A stretch of 64,000 nt of DNA from Mangrovimonas sp. TPBH4 (GTDB taxonomy: Bacteria; Bacteroidota; Bacteroidia; Flavobacteriales; Flavobacteriaceae): positions 147,033 to 211,032 of the forward strand of contig NZ_LBIO01000058.1 of the NCBI RefSeq assembly GCF_001280505.1, read 5' to 3'. Position numbers and translations under genes: made by a program. Of the stretch, positions 8,344 through 17,139 are shown one piece after another; positions within the stretch are counted from its first letter, which is position 1, and every line of letters starts with the position of its first letter. The notes beneath the pieces are model-generated. The model was not told the origin of the DNA and did not search any database. It saw nothing but the letters and a program-made list of their open reading frames with translations.

Positions 8344-10239
8344 ATGAAGAAAGTGATAGCCCTAATAGGGTTTGGAATGATGATGTTATCCTGTGGTTCC
8401 TCCCCAAGAACTTCTAATGAATTAGCAATTTCAAGCCCAATTGAATCCTCCATGGACTTAACCGCTGTTGTGAATGATATGGTACCCGTAACCATTAATC
8501 CGGGACGTTTTATCCAAGATACCATAACGTATAGATTGCCTCGCGTTGTACAAGGAACTTACGATATCAGTGATTTTGGTGCCTTTGTAGATGATTTTAA
8601 AGCATTGGATTATGAAGGGAAGGCACTTCCGGTAGAAAAAGTTGACAAAAATACCTGGGTAATTACCAATGCTACCCAATTGGATAAATTGACGTATTTG
8701 GTTAACGATACTTTTGATGTTGAAAGCAATCCCAACTATCCAAATTTGTTTTCTCCAGGAGGTACCAATATAGAACCAAACAACTTTGTGTTGAACCTTC
8801 ATGGGTTTATCGGATATTTTGACAGTCTTAAAAACAGCCAGTATACTTTAGATGTTGTGTCTCCTACTAATTTCGAAAGAACTTCTGCCTTGCAAAAAGT
8901 TGCAGAAAGTGCTAGTTCCGATGGAGAAAAAATAACCACGAGCTATTTTGCACCTCGTTATTTTGATATCACAGACAACCCAATGATGTATGGGAAATTG
9001 GATGTTGAGGAGTTTATGGTTGGAGATATCAAGATTGTTTTGAGTGTGTATTCGCCAAATAAAAAGCACACCGCCGAAAGCTTAAAGGAAACCATGTATC
9101 AGATGATGGAAGCTCAGAAAAACTATTTGGGGTCTATCAATAGCACGCAGAGATATGATATCTACTTATTTTTGTCTGATGGTAGTGCCAAAGCACCTAA
9201 AGGTTTTGGAGCCTTGGAGCATCATACATCTACAGTAGTTGTGTTAAGGGAATGGGATACTAAGGAATCGCTTGCCCAATCAATGGTGGATGTGGTATCT
9301 CACGAGTTCTTTCATATTGTTACACCGTTAACGGTGCATTCAGAGGATATTCATTATTTCGATTATAACAACCCAACATTCTCAAAGCATTTATGGATGT
9401 ATGAAGGGGTGACGGAGTATTTTGCGCAACATTTCCAAGTATACGAAGGTTTGGTAACGTCAAAAGAGTTTTTCGATACAATGGATGGAAAGATTAAGCA
9501 TGCCAGCTTTTTCAACGATACTATAAGCTTTACGGAAATGAGTGAGAACATTACCGAAGAACCTTATGCCTACAATTATGTGAACGTTTATCAAAAAGGC
9601 GCTTTAATTGGGATGTGTCTGGATATCTTGATGAGAGAGGAAAGTGATGGAACACGTAGCATGTTGACCTTAATCAAAGAATTGTCTGCAAAATACGGGA
9701 AGGACAAACCTTTTGATGATGATAGCATTATAGACGAAATCTCAAAAATGACTTATCCTTCGGTTGCTGCCTTTTTGCAAAATCATGTAGTTGGAAGTGA
9801 GCCTATCGATTATGACGCGTTTTTTGAAAAAGTAGGACTACACTACGAAGACACAAAAGTAGCGACTAATTACGTACAGTCTGCCAATGGTTTGGTCTTG
9901 GATAGAAATAAAGAGACTGAAGAAATGTTCTTTACAGACAATGTAGAAGACAATTCTTTCTGGAATGAGCAAGGTGTTCAACCCGGGGATCAATTGGTGG
10001 GTATAAACGGCTTTAAATTATCAGACATGAACATCAAGTTTGTGGTAAGCCAAATATTTGCCTGGGAAACCGGTAAAAAAGTAGATGTGCAATTGGATAG
10101 AAATGGAGAGACCGTTGAAATTAAAACAACTTTGACTCCTGCATTTACTACCAATAGAACTTTGGTAGAGAACCCAAATGCAACGAAAAAGCAAATTGAG
10201 TTAAGAAATGCATGGTTAAACCAAAGTGAGAATATGTAA
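8344..10239 (+). CDS. M61-family zinc peptidase lipoprotein with PDZ domain
   Basis: 631 residues. The N-terminus is a lipoprotein signal with the lipobox-like LSCGSS (Cys17), so the enzyme is probably anchored in the outer membrane or periplasm. The metallopeptidase motif HEFFH is at 320-324, with a third ligand or catalytic Glu in MYEGVTEYF (about 354), as in glycyl-aminopeptidase-type M61 enzymes. The N-terminal beta domain and the helical catalytic region have the usual M61 order, and residues about 515-590 form a PDZ domain (QPGDQLVGINGFKLSDMN). M61 peptidases trim N-terminal residues from peptides; the substrate here is unknown. It stands alone with its own promoter and terminator. Confidence 0.88.
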   Translation: MKKVIALIGFGMMMLSCGSSPRTSNELAISSPIESSMDLTAVVNDMVPVTINPGRFIQDTITYRLPRVVQGTYDISDFGAFVDDFKALDYEGKALPVEKVDKNTWVITNATQLDKLTYLVNDTFDVESNPNYPNLFSPGGTNIEPNNFVLNLHGFIGYFDSLKNSQYTLDVVSPTNFERTSALQKVAESASSDGEKITTSYFAPRYFDITDNPMMYGKLDVEEFMVGDIKIVLSVYSPNKKHTAESLKETMYQMMEAQKNYLGSINSTQRYDIYLFLSDGSAKAPKGFGALEHHTSTVVVLREWDTKESLAQSMVDVVSHEFFHIVTPLTVHSEDIHYFDYNNPTFSKHLWMYEGVTEYFAQHFQVYEGLVTSKEFFDTMDGKIKHASFFNDTISFTEMSENITEEPYAYNYVNVYQKGALIGMCLDILMREESDGTRSMLTLIKELSAKYGKDKPFDDDSIIDEISKMTYPSVAAFLQNHVVGSEPIDYDAFFEKVGLHYEDTKVATNYVQSANGLVLDRNKETEEMFFTDNVEDNSFWNEQGVQPGDQLVGINGFKLSDMNIKFVVSQIFAWETGKKVDVQLDRNGETVEIKTTLTPAFTTNRTLVENPNATKKQIELRNAWLNQSENM

Positions 10240-10262
10240 ATGATGAAATAGTTCAATAATAA

Positions 10263-10292
10263 AAAAGGGGAAGTTGTTTGACTTCCCCTTTT
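10263..10292. terminator. Intrinsic terminator after the M61 gene
   Basis: A 12-bp perfect stem (10263-10274 with 10281-10292) encloses the loop TGTTTG. It ends in a run of T and starts with a run of A, so it can serve both the M61 gene and the converging T9SS gene. Confidence 0.85.
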
Positions 10293-10313
10293 CTATTTAC
10301 AAAGCTTTGTTGC

Positions 10314-11453
10314 TTATTCAATAATTAGTTTTTTTGTTGACACATTATTCCCTTCCACAACTTTTAAAACGTATACACCAGACGTTAGGTGATCTACATT
10401 GATAAACTCATTGTTTTTGGCAGTTGCACTTAGCACTAATTTACCAAGAACATTGTAAAGTTTGATTTCTTTCAATTCATTACTAGAAGATGAAATTGAA
10501 AATTTATTGTTTTTCACAGGGTTTGGATATACCTTGAAATCTTCAATTTGGTTGGTTTCACTTGATAATACAGGAGATCCTGATCCAATGATCAAAGTGG
10601 CATCGTCACCCCAAATGTTATAGCCGTCTACCAGGGCAACCAATTCAATTTCATAAGTAGAATCATTGCTTACGGGAACAGTATAGGTGTAATCCCCTGC
10701 ATTTGTGTTTAAAGCATAACTTTCATCGTTAATGTAAATAAAAATCTCATCGGCACTTCCCGTTACCGTATAATTGATATCTACAGAAGTGGTTTCATTT
10801 GGATAGTTTGTTTCTTCCTCAGGAGAAGTTATTTCAATCGAAGGTAGGTCTTCGATATCCGAAACAACAGCAATGAACTCAATCGCAATATCTTCATCTA
10901 CTTCAGTTAAACCTTCAAAAAGCACTCTTATGTCCAAAGTTGTATTTCCTGAAATTTCAACTGTTTCCATAAATTCCTCAACATCATCAGTTAAAATAGT
11001 TCCCTCACCAACAAGATGAGGAGCGGTATTTGTTCCAGTTCCTGAAAAGACGAATAGATCCATCCAAGATCCGCCATCAAGTCGGTATTGAAAAGAAACT
11101 GTATCCTCAGCATCCCAATCTTCAAGACCATCTTCGGCATCGTCCTCAGCAACACCTATGGCAATTGTAAAGTTGGTTTCTCCAGTGACATCAAAGCCTG
11201 AATATGTAAGGTTTTCGGTAGATGAAAGTTGGCGGGCTCCAAAAAAATTATGGTCTTCTATATCAACCACTGCATCAACTTCGGTTTCATTGGTAACACC
11301 AAAATACTGGGTTGTGTTAGTGATCTCTTCTGGAGTAGAAGTGGTGTAAGCAGGGGTTTCACCTGTTACAAAGTCATCAATTACATGTATGGTTTGGCCA
11401 AACCCTAATGTTGAAGCTAAAAGTAAGGTTAATAATAGGTAGTTTTTTTTCAT
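10314..11453 (-). CDS. Secreted protein with T9SS type A sorting domain
   Basis: 379 residues. A Sec signal peptide (MKKNYLLLTLLLASTLGFGQ) is followed by an acidic, Asp/Glu/Thr-rich beta-type region. From about 210 to 290 there is an Ig-like repeat (SIEITSPEEETNYPNETTSVD onward). The C-terminal 75 residues are a classic type IX secretion sorting domain: VYPNPVKNNKFSI, then LYNVLGKLV, then LTSGVYVLKV and the final KKLIIE. It should therefore cross the outer membrane through T9SS and be released or attached to the surface. No catalytic motif is seen. It has its own promoter at 11482-11489. Confidence 0.85.
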   Translation of the reverse strand: MKKNYLLLTLLLASTLGFGQTIHVIDDFVTGETPAYTTSTPEEITNTTQYFGVTNETEVDAVVDIEDHNFFGARQLSSTENLTYSGFDVTGETNFTIAIGVAEDDAEDGLEDWDAEDTVSFQYRLDGGSWMDLFVFSGTGTNTAPHLVGEGTILTDDVEEFMETVEISGNTTLDIRVLFEGLTEVDEDIAIEFIAVVSDIEDLPSIEITSPEEETNYPNETTSVDINYTVTGSADEIFIYINDESYALNTNAGDYTYTVPVSNDSTYEIELVALVDGYNIWGDDATLIIGSGSPVLSSETNQIEDFKVYPNPVKNNKFSISSSSNELKEIKLYNVLGKLVLSATAKNNEFINVDHLTSGVYVLKVVEGNNVSTKKLIIE

Positions 11454-11481
11454 GATAATTTGTTTAATATGTTAAAAGCGG

Positions 11482-11489
11482 CAAACATA
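11482..11489 (-). promoter_or_regulatory. Candidate -7 element for the T9SS cargo gene
   Basis: TATGTTTG on the minus strand matches TAnnTTTG, with TTTC (3 of 4) 19 bases upstream. The message would begin about 20 bases before the ATG at 11453. Confidence 0.45.
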
Positions 11490-11602
11490 TTAAAAAAATA
11501 TTTTTGTAGAAAATTACTTATTACAATATGAAAAATATTACAAAAATATAACATGGTTTTTTTTCTTGGATTTGCTCTAAGAGCCATGCTTTATGCCAAA
11601 AA

Positions 11603-11629
11603 AAGCGGGACCTATAATAAGTCCCGCTT
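11603..11629 (-). terminator. Intrinsic terminator after the S10 peptidase gene
   Basis: A 9-bp GC-rich stem (11603-11611 with 11621-11629, AAGCGGGAC and complement) is followed, reading the minus strand, by seven T. It lies 37 bases beyond the S10 stop codon. The rest of the 11454-11665 interval shows only the T9SS promoter and no further feature. Confidence 0.8.
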
Positions 11630-11665
11630 CGATAAAATTCATATAAACTCTTGTAGAGTTCAACC

Positions 11666-13147
11666 TTAATATTTCGCGGCCTTTCCATTGGATAGGGAAG
11701 ACTTAATAAAGGTTCTAAGGTCTTCATTGGCTGATTTCAAATCCTCTTGTCTCAAATACATCATATGGCCGCTTCTGTAGCCTTTAAAGCTAAAACGGTC
11801 TTTCATTTTACCACTTGGATCAATTTGCCACATGGTGTACTTGGCATTGAAATATGTGGTTGCTCCATCATAATATCCAGATTGGAAAAATACCTTTAGA
11901 TAAGGGTTTTGGGCCATTGCCATTCTTAAGCCTTCACGAGTGTTGTCGTTTTGACGATCCCAAGGATGTACGTTGGCCAACATGTGGTAAGGCACATCAG
12001 TTTCGAATTTCAATTCATTTTTAATGTACATGTTGATTGGAGGTGTAAAGGAATGCAACCAAGAATCCAATTCAGGGTTATAGCTTGGGCTATCTGCGGC
12101 ATCGTCATAATCAATCCCTAAATAGCGGGAATCTAACCTTCCAATAATCATACCTTTGTCTCTCAATAATTCTTTCCAAAAAAAGCTGGAAGGTACTCTT
12201 AAGTTGTTTTTTAGGATAATGTCTTGGCTTAATCCAGAGTAGTTGGCCAATTGTTGGGCAATGGCTGTTTTTTCTTCGGTTGATACAAAACCTCCTCTTG
12301 AAATGGCAGGCAAATAGGAGTTTATGGCAAAACTTTCAGCTTCAGGAAGGATGTCTTCCAGATCTTTGCTTTGTAAATGCGAAGGCAGCATTTTATGGTA
12401 CCATGCTGTTGCCGTGTAATATGGTACATGAACGGCATCCGATATTGGGTTTCCTGAGGTCAATACTTTATAGTCTGCAGGGGATACCATAATCACACCG
12501 TTTAAATACATGTTTTGGGCGTTCTGTAATTCATAAGACAATCCCATAACGCGTGTCCCACCATAACTTTCACCAACAATGTATTTAGGTGATTGCCAAC
12601 GGTTGTGCCTGGTCACAAAAGTATTCATCCAGGACGCCAAATACTTGATATCGGCATTAATTCCGAAGAACAGTTTGTTATCCGGTAGTTTTCCATCCTT
12701 GTTGGCAATACTTCTTGAGTAGCCTGTGTTTACAGGGTCTACAAAGACAATGTCGGCCACGTCAATGATAGAATAAGGGTTGTCCTTAACGCCGTAGGGT
12801 TGCAAAGGGTAGCCTTCGTCGTCAATATTCAACATTTTTGGTCCCGTATAGGCAATATGCATCCAAACTGAAGCCGAACCAGGTCCTCCATTAAACGAAA
12901 AAATAATTGGCCGATTATTGTCCTTAACATTTTTTCGCTTGTAATAGGTGAAAGATAGCGCGGCAACAAGTTCTCCCTTGTCATCCCAAACAGGTTGCAT
13001 TCCAAAGGTGGCGTCGTAATCAATTTTTTGGCCTTTAACCTCAATAGAATGTGCTGTTGTGATTAAGGTATCCGTAGGAATGGTTCTGTTTTGGGAAATA
13101 CCACTCATTACGGAGAGCAAGAATAGTGTTAGTAATTTGAGTTTCAT
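11666..13147 (-). CDS. S10-family serine carboxypeptidase
   Basis: 493 residues. An N-terminal signal peptide ends near SGISQ, so the enzyme is exported. The alpha/beta-hydrolase core is evident: oxyanion-hole stretch FNGGPGSAS (85-93), nucleophile GESYGG with Ser194, and a C-terminal His in GYRSGHMMY. The catalytic Asp is expected about 60 residues before that His (PYLKVFFQSGYYDGATT), typical of the S10 family. These enzymes remove C-terminal residues from peptides and usually work best at acidic pH. With the nearby M61 and T9SS genes it suggests an extracytoplasmic peptide-scavenging capacity, but the genes are not one operon. Confidence 0.88.
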   Translation of the reverse strand: MKLKLLTLFLLSVMSGISQNRTIPTDTLITTAHSIEVKGQKIDYDATFGMQPVWDDKGELVAALSFTYYKRKNVKDNNRPIIFSFNGGPGSASVWMHIAYTGPKMLNIDDEGYPLQPYGVKDNPYSIIDVADIVFVDPVNTGYSRSIANKDGKLPDNKLFFGINADIKYLASWMNTFVTRHNRWQSPKYIVGESYGGTRVMGLSYELQNAQNMYLNGVIMVSPADYKVLTSGNPISDAVHVPYYTATAWYHKMLPSHLQSKDLEDILPEAESFAINSYLPAISRGGFVSTEEKTAIAQQLANYSGLSQDIILKNNLRVPSSFFWKELLRDKGMIIGRLDSRYLGIDYDDAADSPSYNPELDSWLHSFTPPINMYIKNELKFETDVPYHMLANVHPWDRQNDNTREGLRMAMAQNPYLKVFFQSGYYDGATTYFNAKYTMWQIDPSGKMKDRFSFKGYRSGHMMYLRQEDLKSANEDLRTFIKSSLSNGKAAKY

Positions 13148-13190
13148 TATGTAATGTTTAATAAATAAGGTTAAAGATAGGTCTTCTCAT

Positions 13191-13964
13191 TTAAAATTTT
13201 TCAAAAACGCCCAATCCAAATAATGCATAGTCGTATTTTACGGGGTCTGAAGGATCCATGGAACGCAATGCGGTATCCAACTCAGCTAAAGCTTTGGCGT
13301 CATTCTGTTTTCTGTTCAATAGGCCCAGTTTCCTTGCTACATTGCCTGAATGCACGTCCAAAGGGCAGGAGAGTTGTGCTGGAGATAAGGATTTCCAGAT
13401 GCCAAAATCCACACCGGCATTGTCATTTCGCACCATCCATCGTAGAAACATGTTGATGCGTTTGGCTGCCGATTTTTTGTGAGGATCGCTAATGTGCTTC
13501 TTAGTTCGTGGCAGGTGCTCTATTTCAAAAAAGGTGTTTTTAAATTCATGGATGGCATTTTGCATGCTAGTTGGAGAAGCATGTTTGTGGAATAAGTTTT
13601 CCAATCCTTCGTGCCTTTTATAAATATGTTGTAAAGCCTTGATAAAGGTAATAAGGTCTATGCCATTGAACGTTCTATGGACAAAAGCGTTTAGTGGCTC
13701 CAAATCCTGTTCTTGATGGTTCATAACAAAGTCGTAAGGTGCATTTTCTAGGAGTTCCGTGATTTTATTAGCATTGTTAATGATGCTTTTTCTGTTGCCC
13801 CAGGCAATGGTAGCGGTTAAAAAGCCTGCAATTTCAATATCTTCTTTTTTTGAAAACCTGTGAGGAATTTGAATAGGGTCGGTTTCAATGAATTTTGGAT
13901 TGTTGTATTGTAATGTCTTTTCATTGAGAAACTCTGTAAGTTCTTCAGATGTAAGCTGCTGCAT
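13191..13964 (-). CDS. TIGR02757 (DUF2400) family protein
   Basis: 257 residues, the normal length of this conserved family. Signature stretches are GFLTATIAWGNRKSI (about 47-61), KKSAAKRINMFLRWMVR (about 162-178) and CPLDVHSGNVARKLGLL (about 200-216). The helical architecture recalls the helix-hairpin-helix DNA-glycosylase fold (LDVHSGNVARKLGL with a downstream Asp), so a role in DNA or base handling is possible but unproven. It is cytoplasmic. It lies 43 bases upstream of the S10 peptidase on the same strand and may be co-transcribed with it, though the functions appear unrelated. Confidence 0.85.
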   Translation of the reverse strand: MQQLTSEELTEFLNEKTLQYNNPKFIETDPIQIPHRFSKKEDIEIAGFLTATIAWGNRKSIINNANKITELLENAPYDFVMNHQEQDLEPLNAFVHRTFNGIDLITFIKALQHIYKRHEGLENLFHKHASPTSMQNAIHEFKNTFFEIEHLPRTKKHISDPHKKSAAKRINMFLRWMVRNDNAGVDFGIWKSLSPAQLSCPLDVHSGNVARKLGLLNRKQNDAKALAELDTALRSMDPSDPVKYDYALFGLGVFEKF

Positions 13965-14041
13965 TTTATTTGTTTGTTTTGAACTTTTTTCTGGATTGAA
14001 TCATCATATTGCAGTTGCAATATTAATACATTTGCAAGTGT

Positions 14042-14071
14042 TTTGATAGCGAATTAAAAAAACTATCTTTA
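14042..14071 (+). promoter_or_regulatory. Candidate promoter for the MarC gene
   Basis: TTTG (14042-14045), an 18-nt spacer and TATCTTTA (14064-14071, 7 of 8 against TAnnTTTG) precede the ATG at 14088 by 16 bases. Confidence 0.45.
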
Positions 14072-14087
14072 TACACATATTAAATAT

Positions 14088-14705
14088 ATGGATACACTTT
14101 TACCTTTTACACTTACCGTTTTTACAGGTTTTTTTGCGATTATGAATCCTATTGCAAATGTGCCAATATTTTCTTCGTTGGTACAAGATGCAGATGAGGC
14201 TACCAAAAGAAAAATCAGTAAAAATGCAACCATCATTGCCTTTTTAATTGTGGTGATGTTTGTGGTGTTGGGTAAATTTATTTTTGAACTGTTCGGGATT
14301 ACCATTCCCGCCTTTAAAATTACTGGGGGTATTTTGATATTTTTTGTTGGTTTTGAAATGCTTCAGTCCAAAAAATCGAGTGTAAAGCACTTAAAGGAAA
14401 ATGCTGTAATCGATGAAAATATTGCCGTGTCTCCATTGGCGATTCCAATCCTTTCAGGGCCAGGAACCATTGTTACGGCCATGAACTTTGTGTCAAAGGG
14501 GGATTATGCCGAAATAGGAATTGTTATTGTAGTATTTGGATTTATCTGTTACCTGACCTATTGGGCTTTTAACATCAGTGACTTTATTGTTAGAAAGCTG
14601 GGCAACAATGTAATTACTGTAATTAGTAAGATAATGGGTTTGATTATTGCTATTATCGGTACCAGCATGATTATCCAGGGGATAAAAGTCGCATTCGAGC
14701 TTTAG
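14088..14705 (+). CDS. MarC-family integral membrane protein
   Basis: 205 residues, nearly all hydrophobic, with about six transmembrane helices, matching MarC/UPF0056 proteins in length and layout. Recognisable stretches are FAIMNPIANVPIF (about 17-29) and SPLAIPILSGPGTIVTAM (about 117-134), the paired half-helix signatures of the family. MarC proteins sit in the inner membrane; an early claim of a multiple-antibiotic resistance role was not confirmed, and their transport substrate is unknown. The gene converges on lolD with only 2 bases between the stop codons. Confidence 0.88.
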   Translation: MDTLLPFTLTVFTGFFAIMNPIANVPIFSSLVQDADEATKRKISKNATIIAFLIVVMFVVLGKFIFELFGITIPAFKITGGILIFFVGFEMLQSKKSSVKHLKENAVIDENIAVSPLAIPILSGPGTIVTAMNFVSKGDYAEIGIVIVVFGFICYLTYWAFNISDFIVRKLGNNVITVISKIMGLIIAIIGTSMIIQGIKVAFEL

Positions 14706-14707
14706 GG

Positions 14708-15385
14708 TTACCCCACAATATTTCCATCAACCATCGTTAATTTTCTGTCCGCCATATTGGCCAAGTCCTCATTGTGGGTAACAATCACAAAGGTTTGCCC
14801 AAATTCATCACGAAGCCTAAAGAACAGTTTGTGAAGGTTTTCGGCCGATTCACTGTCTAAATTCCCCGAAGGTTCATCGGCAAAAATCAAGTCAGGGTTG
14901 TTTACCAAAGCTCTGGCTACGGCTACACGCTGTTGCTCACCACCAGAAAGTTCACTGGGTTTGTGGTCGTAACGTTCACTCAGTCCCAAAAAATCCAATA
15001 ACTCTTTAGCGCGTTTTTCGGCCTGTGGTTTTGGGGTGTTTTTGATAAAGGCAGGAAGGCACACATTTTCCAAAGCGGTAAATTCAGGCAGCAATTGGTG
15101 AAACTGAAAAATGAAACCGATATGCTCATTTCTGAATTTCGCCAAAGCTTTATCGTTCAGCTTTAAAATATCCGTACCATTAATCAGTAAGCTATTGGTA
15201 TCTTTTTGTGACGCCTTGTCCAAAGTTCCCAAAATCTGCAGTAATGTGGTTTTTCCGGCGCCCGAAGCTCCTACAATGGATACAATCTCGCTTTTTGAAA
15301 TTGAGAGGTCCACACCCTTTAAAACATGTAGGTTATTGTAATATTTATGGATGTTTTTCGCCTCTATCATATTGTTGTGAATCAT
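14708..15385 (-). CDS. lolD: ABC transporter ATP-binding protein, LolD type
   Basis: 225 residues; the second ATG at 15370 (MIEAKN, 220 residues) is an equally likely start. All ATPase motifs are intact: Walker [10 protein letters not shown] (39-47), Q-loop in IFQFHQLLP (about 92-100), signature LSGGEQQ (146-152), Walker [13 protein letters not shown] (about 166-177) and the H-loop VTHNEDLA. The sequence matches the LolD/FtsE/MacB branch, and DEPSGNLD is its hallmark. In LolCDE it powers release of outer-membrane lipoproteins from the inner membrane. The LolC/E permeases are not adjacent, as is common in Bacteroidota, so the partner is inferred. Confidence 0.85.
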   Translation of the reverse strand: MIHNNMIEAKNIHKYYNNLHVLKGVDLSISKSEIVSIVGASGAGKTTLLQILGTLDKASQKDTNSLLINGTDILKLNDKALAKFRNEHIGFIFQFHQLLPEFTALENVCLPAFIKNTPKPQAEKRAKELLDFLGLSERYDHKPSELSGGEQQRVAVARALVNNPDLIFADEPSGNLDSESAENLHKLFFRLRDEFGQTFVIVTHNEDLANMADRKLTMVDGNIVG

Positions 15386-15558
15386 AGGGTGAAAATACTA
15401 TTTTAAGGTGTGATGCACAATTAGAAATTCATATAAAAAGGAGGGAAGCTGTTGTATTGTGAAAATCATAACGTTCATATGAATGAAAGCTCTTGTAGTT
15501 GAATGGTTTAACTCGGTTATTTTGTTTATTTTTAAGGAAGTAAACTTATTTAAGCACC

Positions 15559-16155
15559 ATGCCTTACGAAAAATTTGAAGAGTACAACATCCAAATTACC
15601 GATGATATTAAAGCTCGGTATAATGGCATTATCGAAGAATTAGGGGAAGATGTTAACAGGGATGGCTTGCTAAAAACACCTGAACGTGCTGCCAAGGCCA
15701 TGTTGTATTTAACCCAAGGGTACTCTCAAGATGCCGCAGAAATTCTGAAAAGTGCCATGTTTAAGGAATCTTACAACGAAATGGTCATTGTTAAGGATAT
15801 TGAATTGTATTCCTTGTGCGAACACCATATTTTACCGTTTTTTGGGAAGGCGCATGTAGCTTATATTCCAAATGGTTATATCGTTGGACTGAGTAAAATT
15901 CCTAGGATTGTGGATGTGTTTTCGAGACGACTTCAGGTGCAGGAACGCCTTACGGAGCAAATACTGGATTGTATCAATGATACACTGAAACCTCAAGGAG
16001 TAGCCGTGGTTATTGAAGCCTCCCACATGTGCATGATGATGCGTGGAGTGCAAAAACAGAATTCGGTGACGACCACTTCAGGGTTTCGGGGGCAGTTTGA
16101 AAAGATAGAAACCCGGAATGAGTTTTTGAAGCTCATTAGTGAAAAATTGTCATAG
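15559..16155 (+). CDS. folE: GTP cyclohydrolase I
   Basis: 198 residues. The enzyme opens the imidazole ring of GTP to give 7,8-dihydroneopterin triphosphate, the first step of tetrahydrofolate synthesis. The zinc site is complete: Cys87 and His90 in LCEHHILPF, and Cys158 in [22 protein letters not shown] (about 36-48), [13 protein letters not shown] (about 104-116) and RLQVQERLT are the usual family stretches, and the C-terminal [13 protein letters not shown] motif ([10 protein letters not shown]) is present. It is followed after 46 bases by a small membrane protein on the same strand. Confidence 0.95.
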   Translation: MPYEKFEEYNIQITDDIKARYNGIIEELGEDVNRDGLLKTPERAAKAMLYLTQGYSQDAAEILKSAMFKESYNEMVIVKDIELYSLCEHHILPFFGKAHVAYIPNGYIVGLSKIPRIVDVFSRRLQVQERLTEQILDCINDTLKPQGVAVVIEASHMCMMMRGVQKQNSVTTTSGFRGQFEKIETRNEFLKLISEKLS

Positions 16156-16201
16156 ATTTCTTTTGGTATACTTCTTGCTTTCAGAAGGTTAAAACTATAA
16201 A

Positions 16202-16498
16202 ATGAAATATAAAAATAATAAGCCATACGGTAAGTTGGCCTTGAGCATACTTTTGGATGCTATGGGGTATGTAAGTTTTGTTATTCCTGGCATTGGTGAG
16301 TTTGCCGATATCATTTGGGCGCCAGTTTCAGCATGGATCATGACCAAAATGTATAAAGGCCAAAAAGGGAGGATAGCTGCAGGCATTTCATTTGTAGAAG
16401 AGGCTATGCCTGGTTTAGATGTTATTCCAACCTTTACCATCATGTGGTTGTACACCTATGTTTTTAGTAAGAAGAAAGAAACTATCATAGAAGTTTAG
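16202..16498 (+). CDS. Small conserved membrane protein, function unknown
   Basis: 98 residues. Two hydrophobic segments are visible (about 11-30 with VSFVIPGIGEFADIIW, and about 73-88 with DVIPTFTIMWLYTYV) separated by a basic loop, so it should be an inner-membrane protein with two passes. The central VEEAMPGLDVIP and the DIIWAPVSAWI stretches look conserved; I know similar proteins from other flavobacteria but no function. It follows folE and shares the terminator downstream, so it is probably co-transcribed with folE. Confidence 0.7.
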   Translation: MKYKNNKPYGKLALSILLDAMGYVSFVIPGIGEFADIIWAPVSAWIMTKMYKGQKGRIAAGISFVEEAMPGLDVIPTFTIMWLYTYVFSKKKETIIEV

Positions 16499-16504
16499 TA
16501 AATG

Positions 16505-16533
16505 AAAAGAGCGGCTACTTAAGCCGCTCTTTT
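16505..16533. terminator. Bidirectional intrinsic terminator
   Basis: A 12-bp perfect stem (16505-16516 with 16522-16533, AAAAGAGCGGCT and complement) with loop ACTTA ends in a T-run. It separates the folE-side genes from the converging lipoprotein gene. Confidence 0.85.
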
Positions 16534-16551
16534 TTTCAAACTTTATGATAT

Positions 16552-17127
16552 TTATTCAACTGAAATATTGAATGAAGTTTGGATATCGGTTTCCCCTCCA
16601 GCATTTGTAATATCTCCATCGCTAACACCTGTAGCATCCTTGTTAGGTTCGTGCCTTAAAATGATAGTCATTACACCTTCTAATGTAGTTGAAGTTTCAA
16701 CGGTTTGGAACGTAAATTCTACTCCAATAGGGTTTCCGTCTGCATCGGAATCATTATAAGAAAAGGTTCCTAAATCATTGGTGGTAGTATAGAATATTTG
16801 GTGTTCATCACCTTCTTCTTCCACTTCTTCCGTGATGTCTTCAGCCGGCGATTCCAATTCATTCAAAAATTCAACAGAGCCATTGTAAGTGGTATTGCTA
16901 GCAAATGCTCCTGAAACAGTTACTACGGGTGCATCTGGGCCATCGCCATCCAAATCTTGGGTTTGCAATGTCACGGTAGTGCCGCCTCCAACTGGTACAA
17001 ATGTAGCGGTTAGGGTAGTGATCACTTCCTCTTCGTTTACTGGAGCAGGAGTATCATCGTCACTAGAACAAGAGGTTACAAAAGGCGCAACAAATAATAA
17101 TGGTAGAAATTTTAAAATAGTTTTCAT
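16552..17127 (-). CDS. Lipoprotein following a TonB receptor
   Basis: 191 residues with a lipoprotein signal ending at Cys20 (FVTSC, then SSDDD). The Asp/Ser run after the Cys is the type seen on exported outer-membrane lipoproteins of Bacteroidota. The mature part is acidic and beta-rich, with GTFSYNDSDADGNPIGVEF near the middle and MTIILRHEPNKD near the C-terminus. It starts 12 bases after the TonB receptor stop, so I infer that it works with that receptor, perhaps as a substrate-binding surface partner. No enzyme motif is present, and it is not a SusD protein, being far too short. Confidence 0.7.
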   Translation of the reverse strand: MKTILKFLPLLFVAPFVTSCSSDDDTPAPVNEEEVITTLTATFVPVGGGTTVTLQTQDLDGDGPDAPVVTVSGAFASNTTYNGSVEFLNELESPAEDITEEVEEEGDEHQIFYTTTNDLGTFSYNDSDADGNPIGVEFTFQTVETSTTLEGVMTIILRHEPNKDATGVSDGDITNAGGETDIQTSFNISVE

Positions 17128-17139
17128 AATTTTTTTGAT

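Noticed and set aside
15474..15483. TTCATATGAA palindrome upstream of folE as an operator
   Set aside because: A single 10-bp AT-rich palindrome is expected by chance and no second copy was seen nearby.
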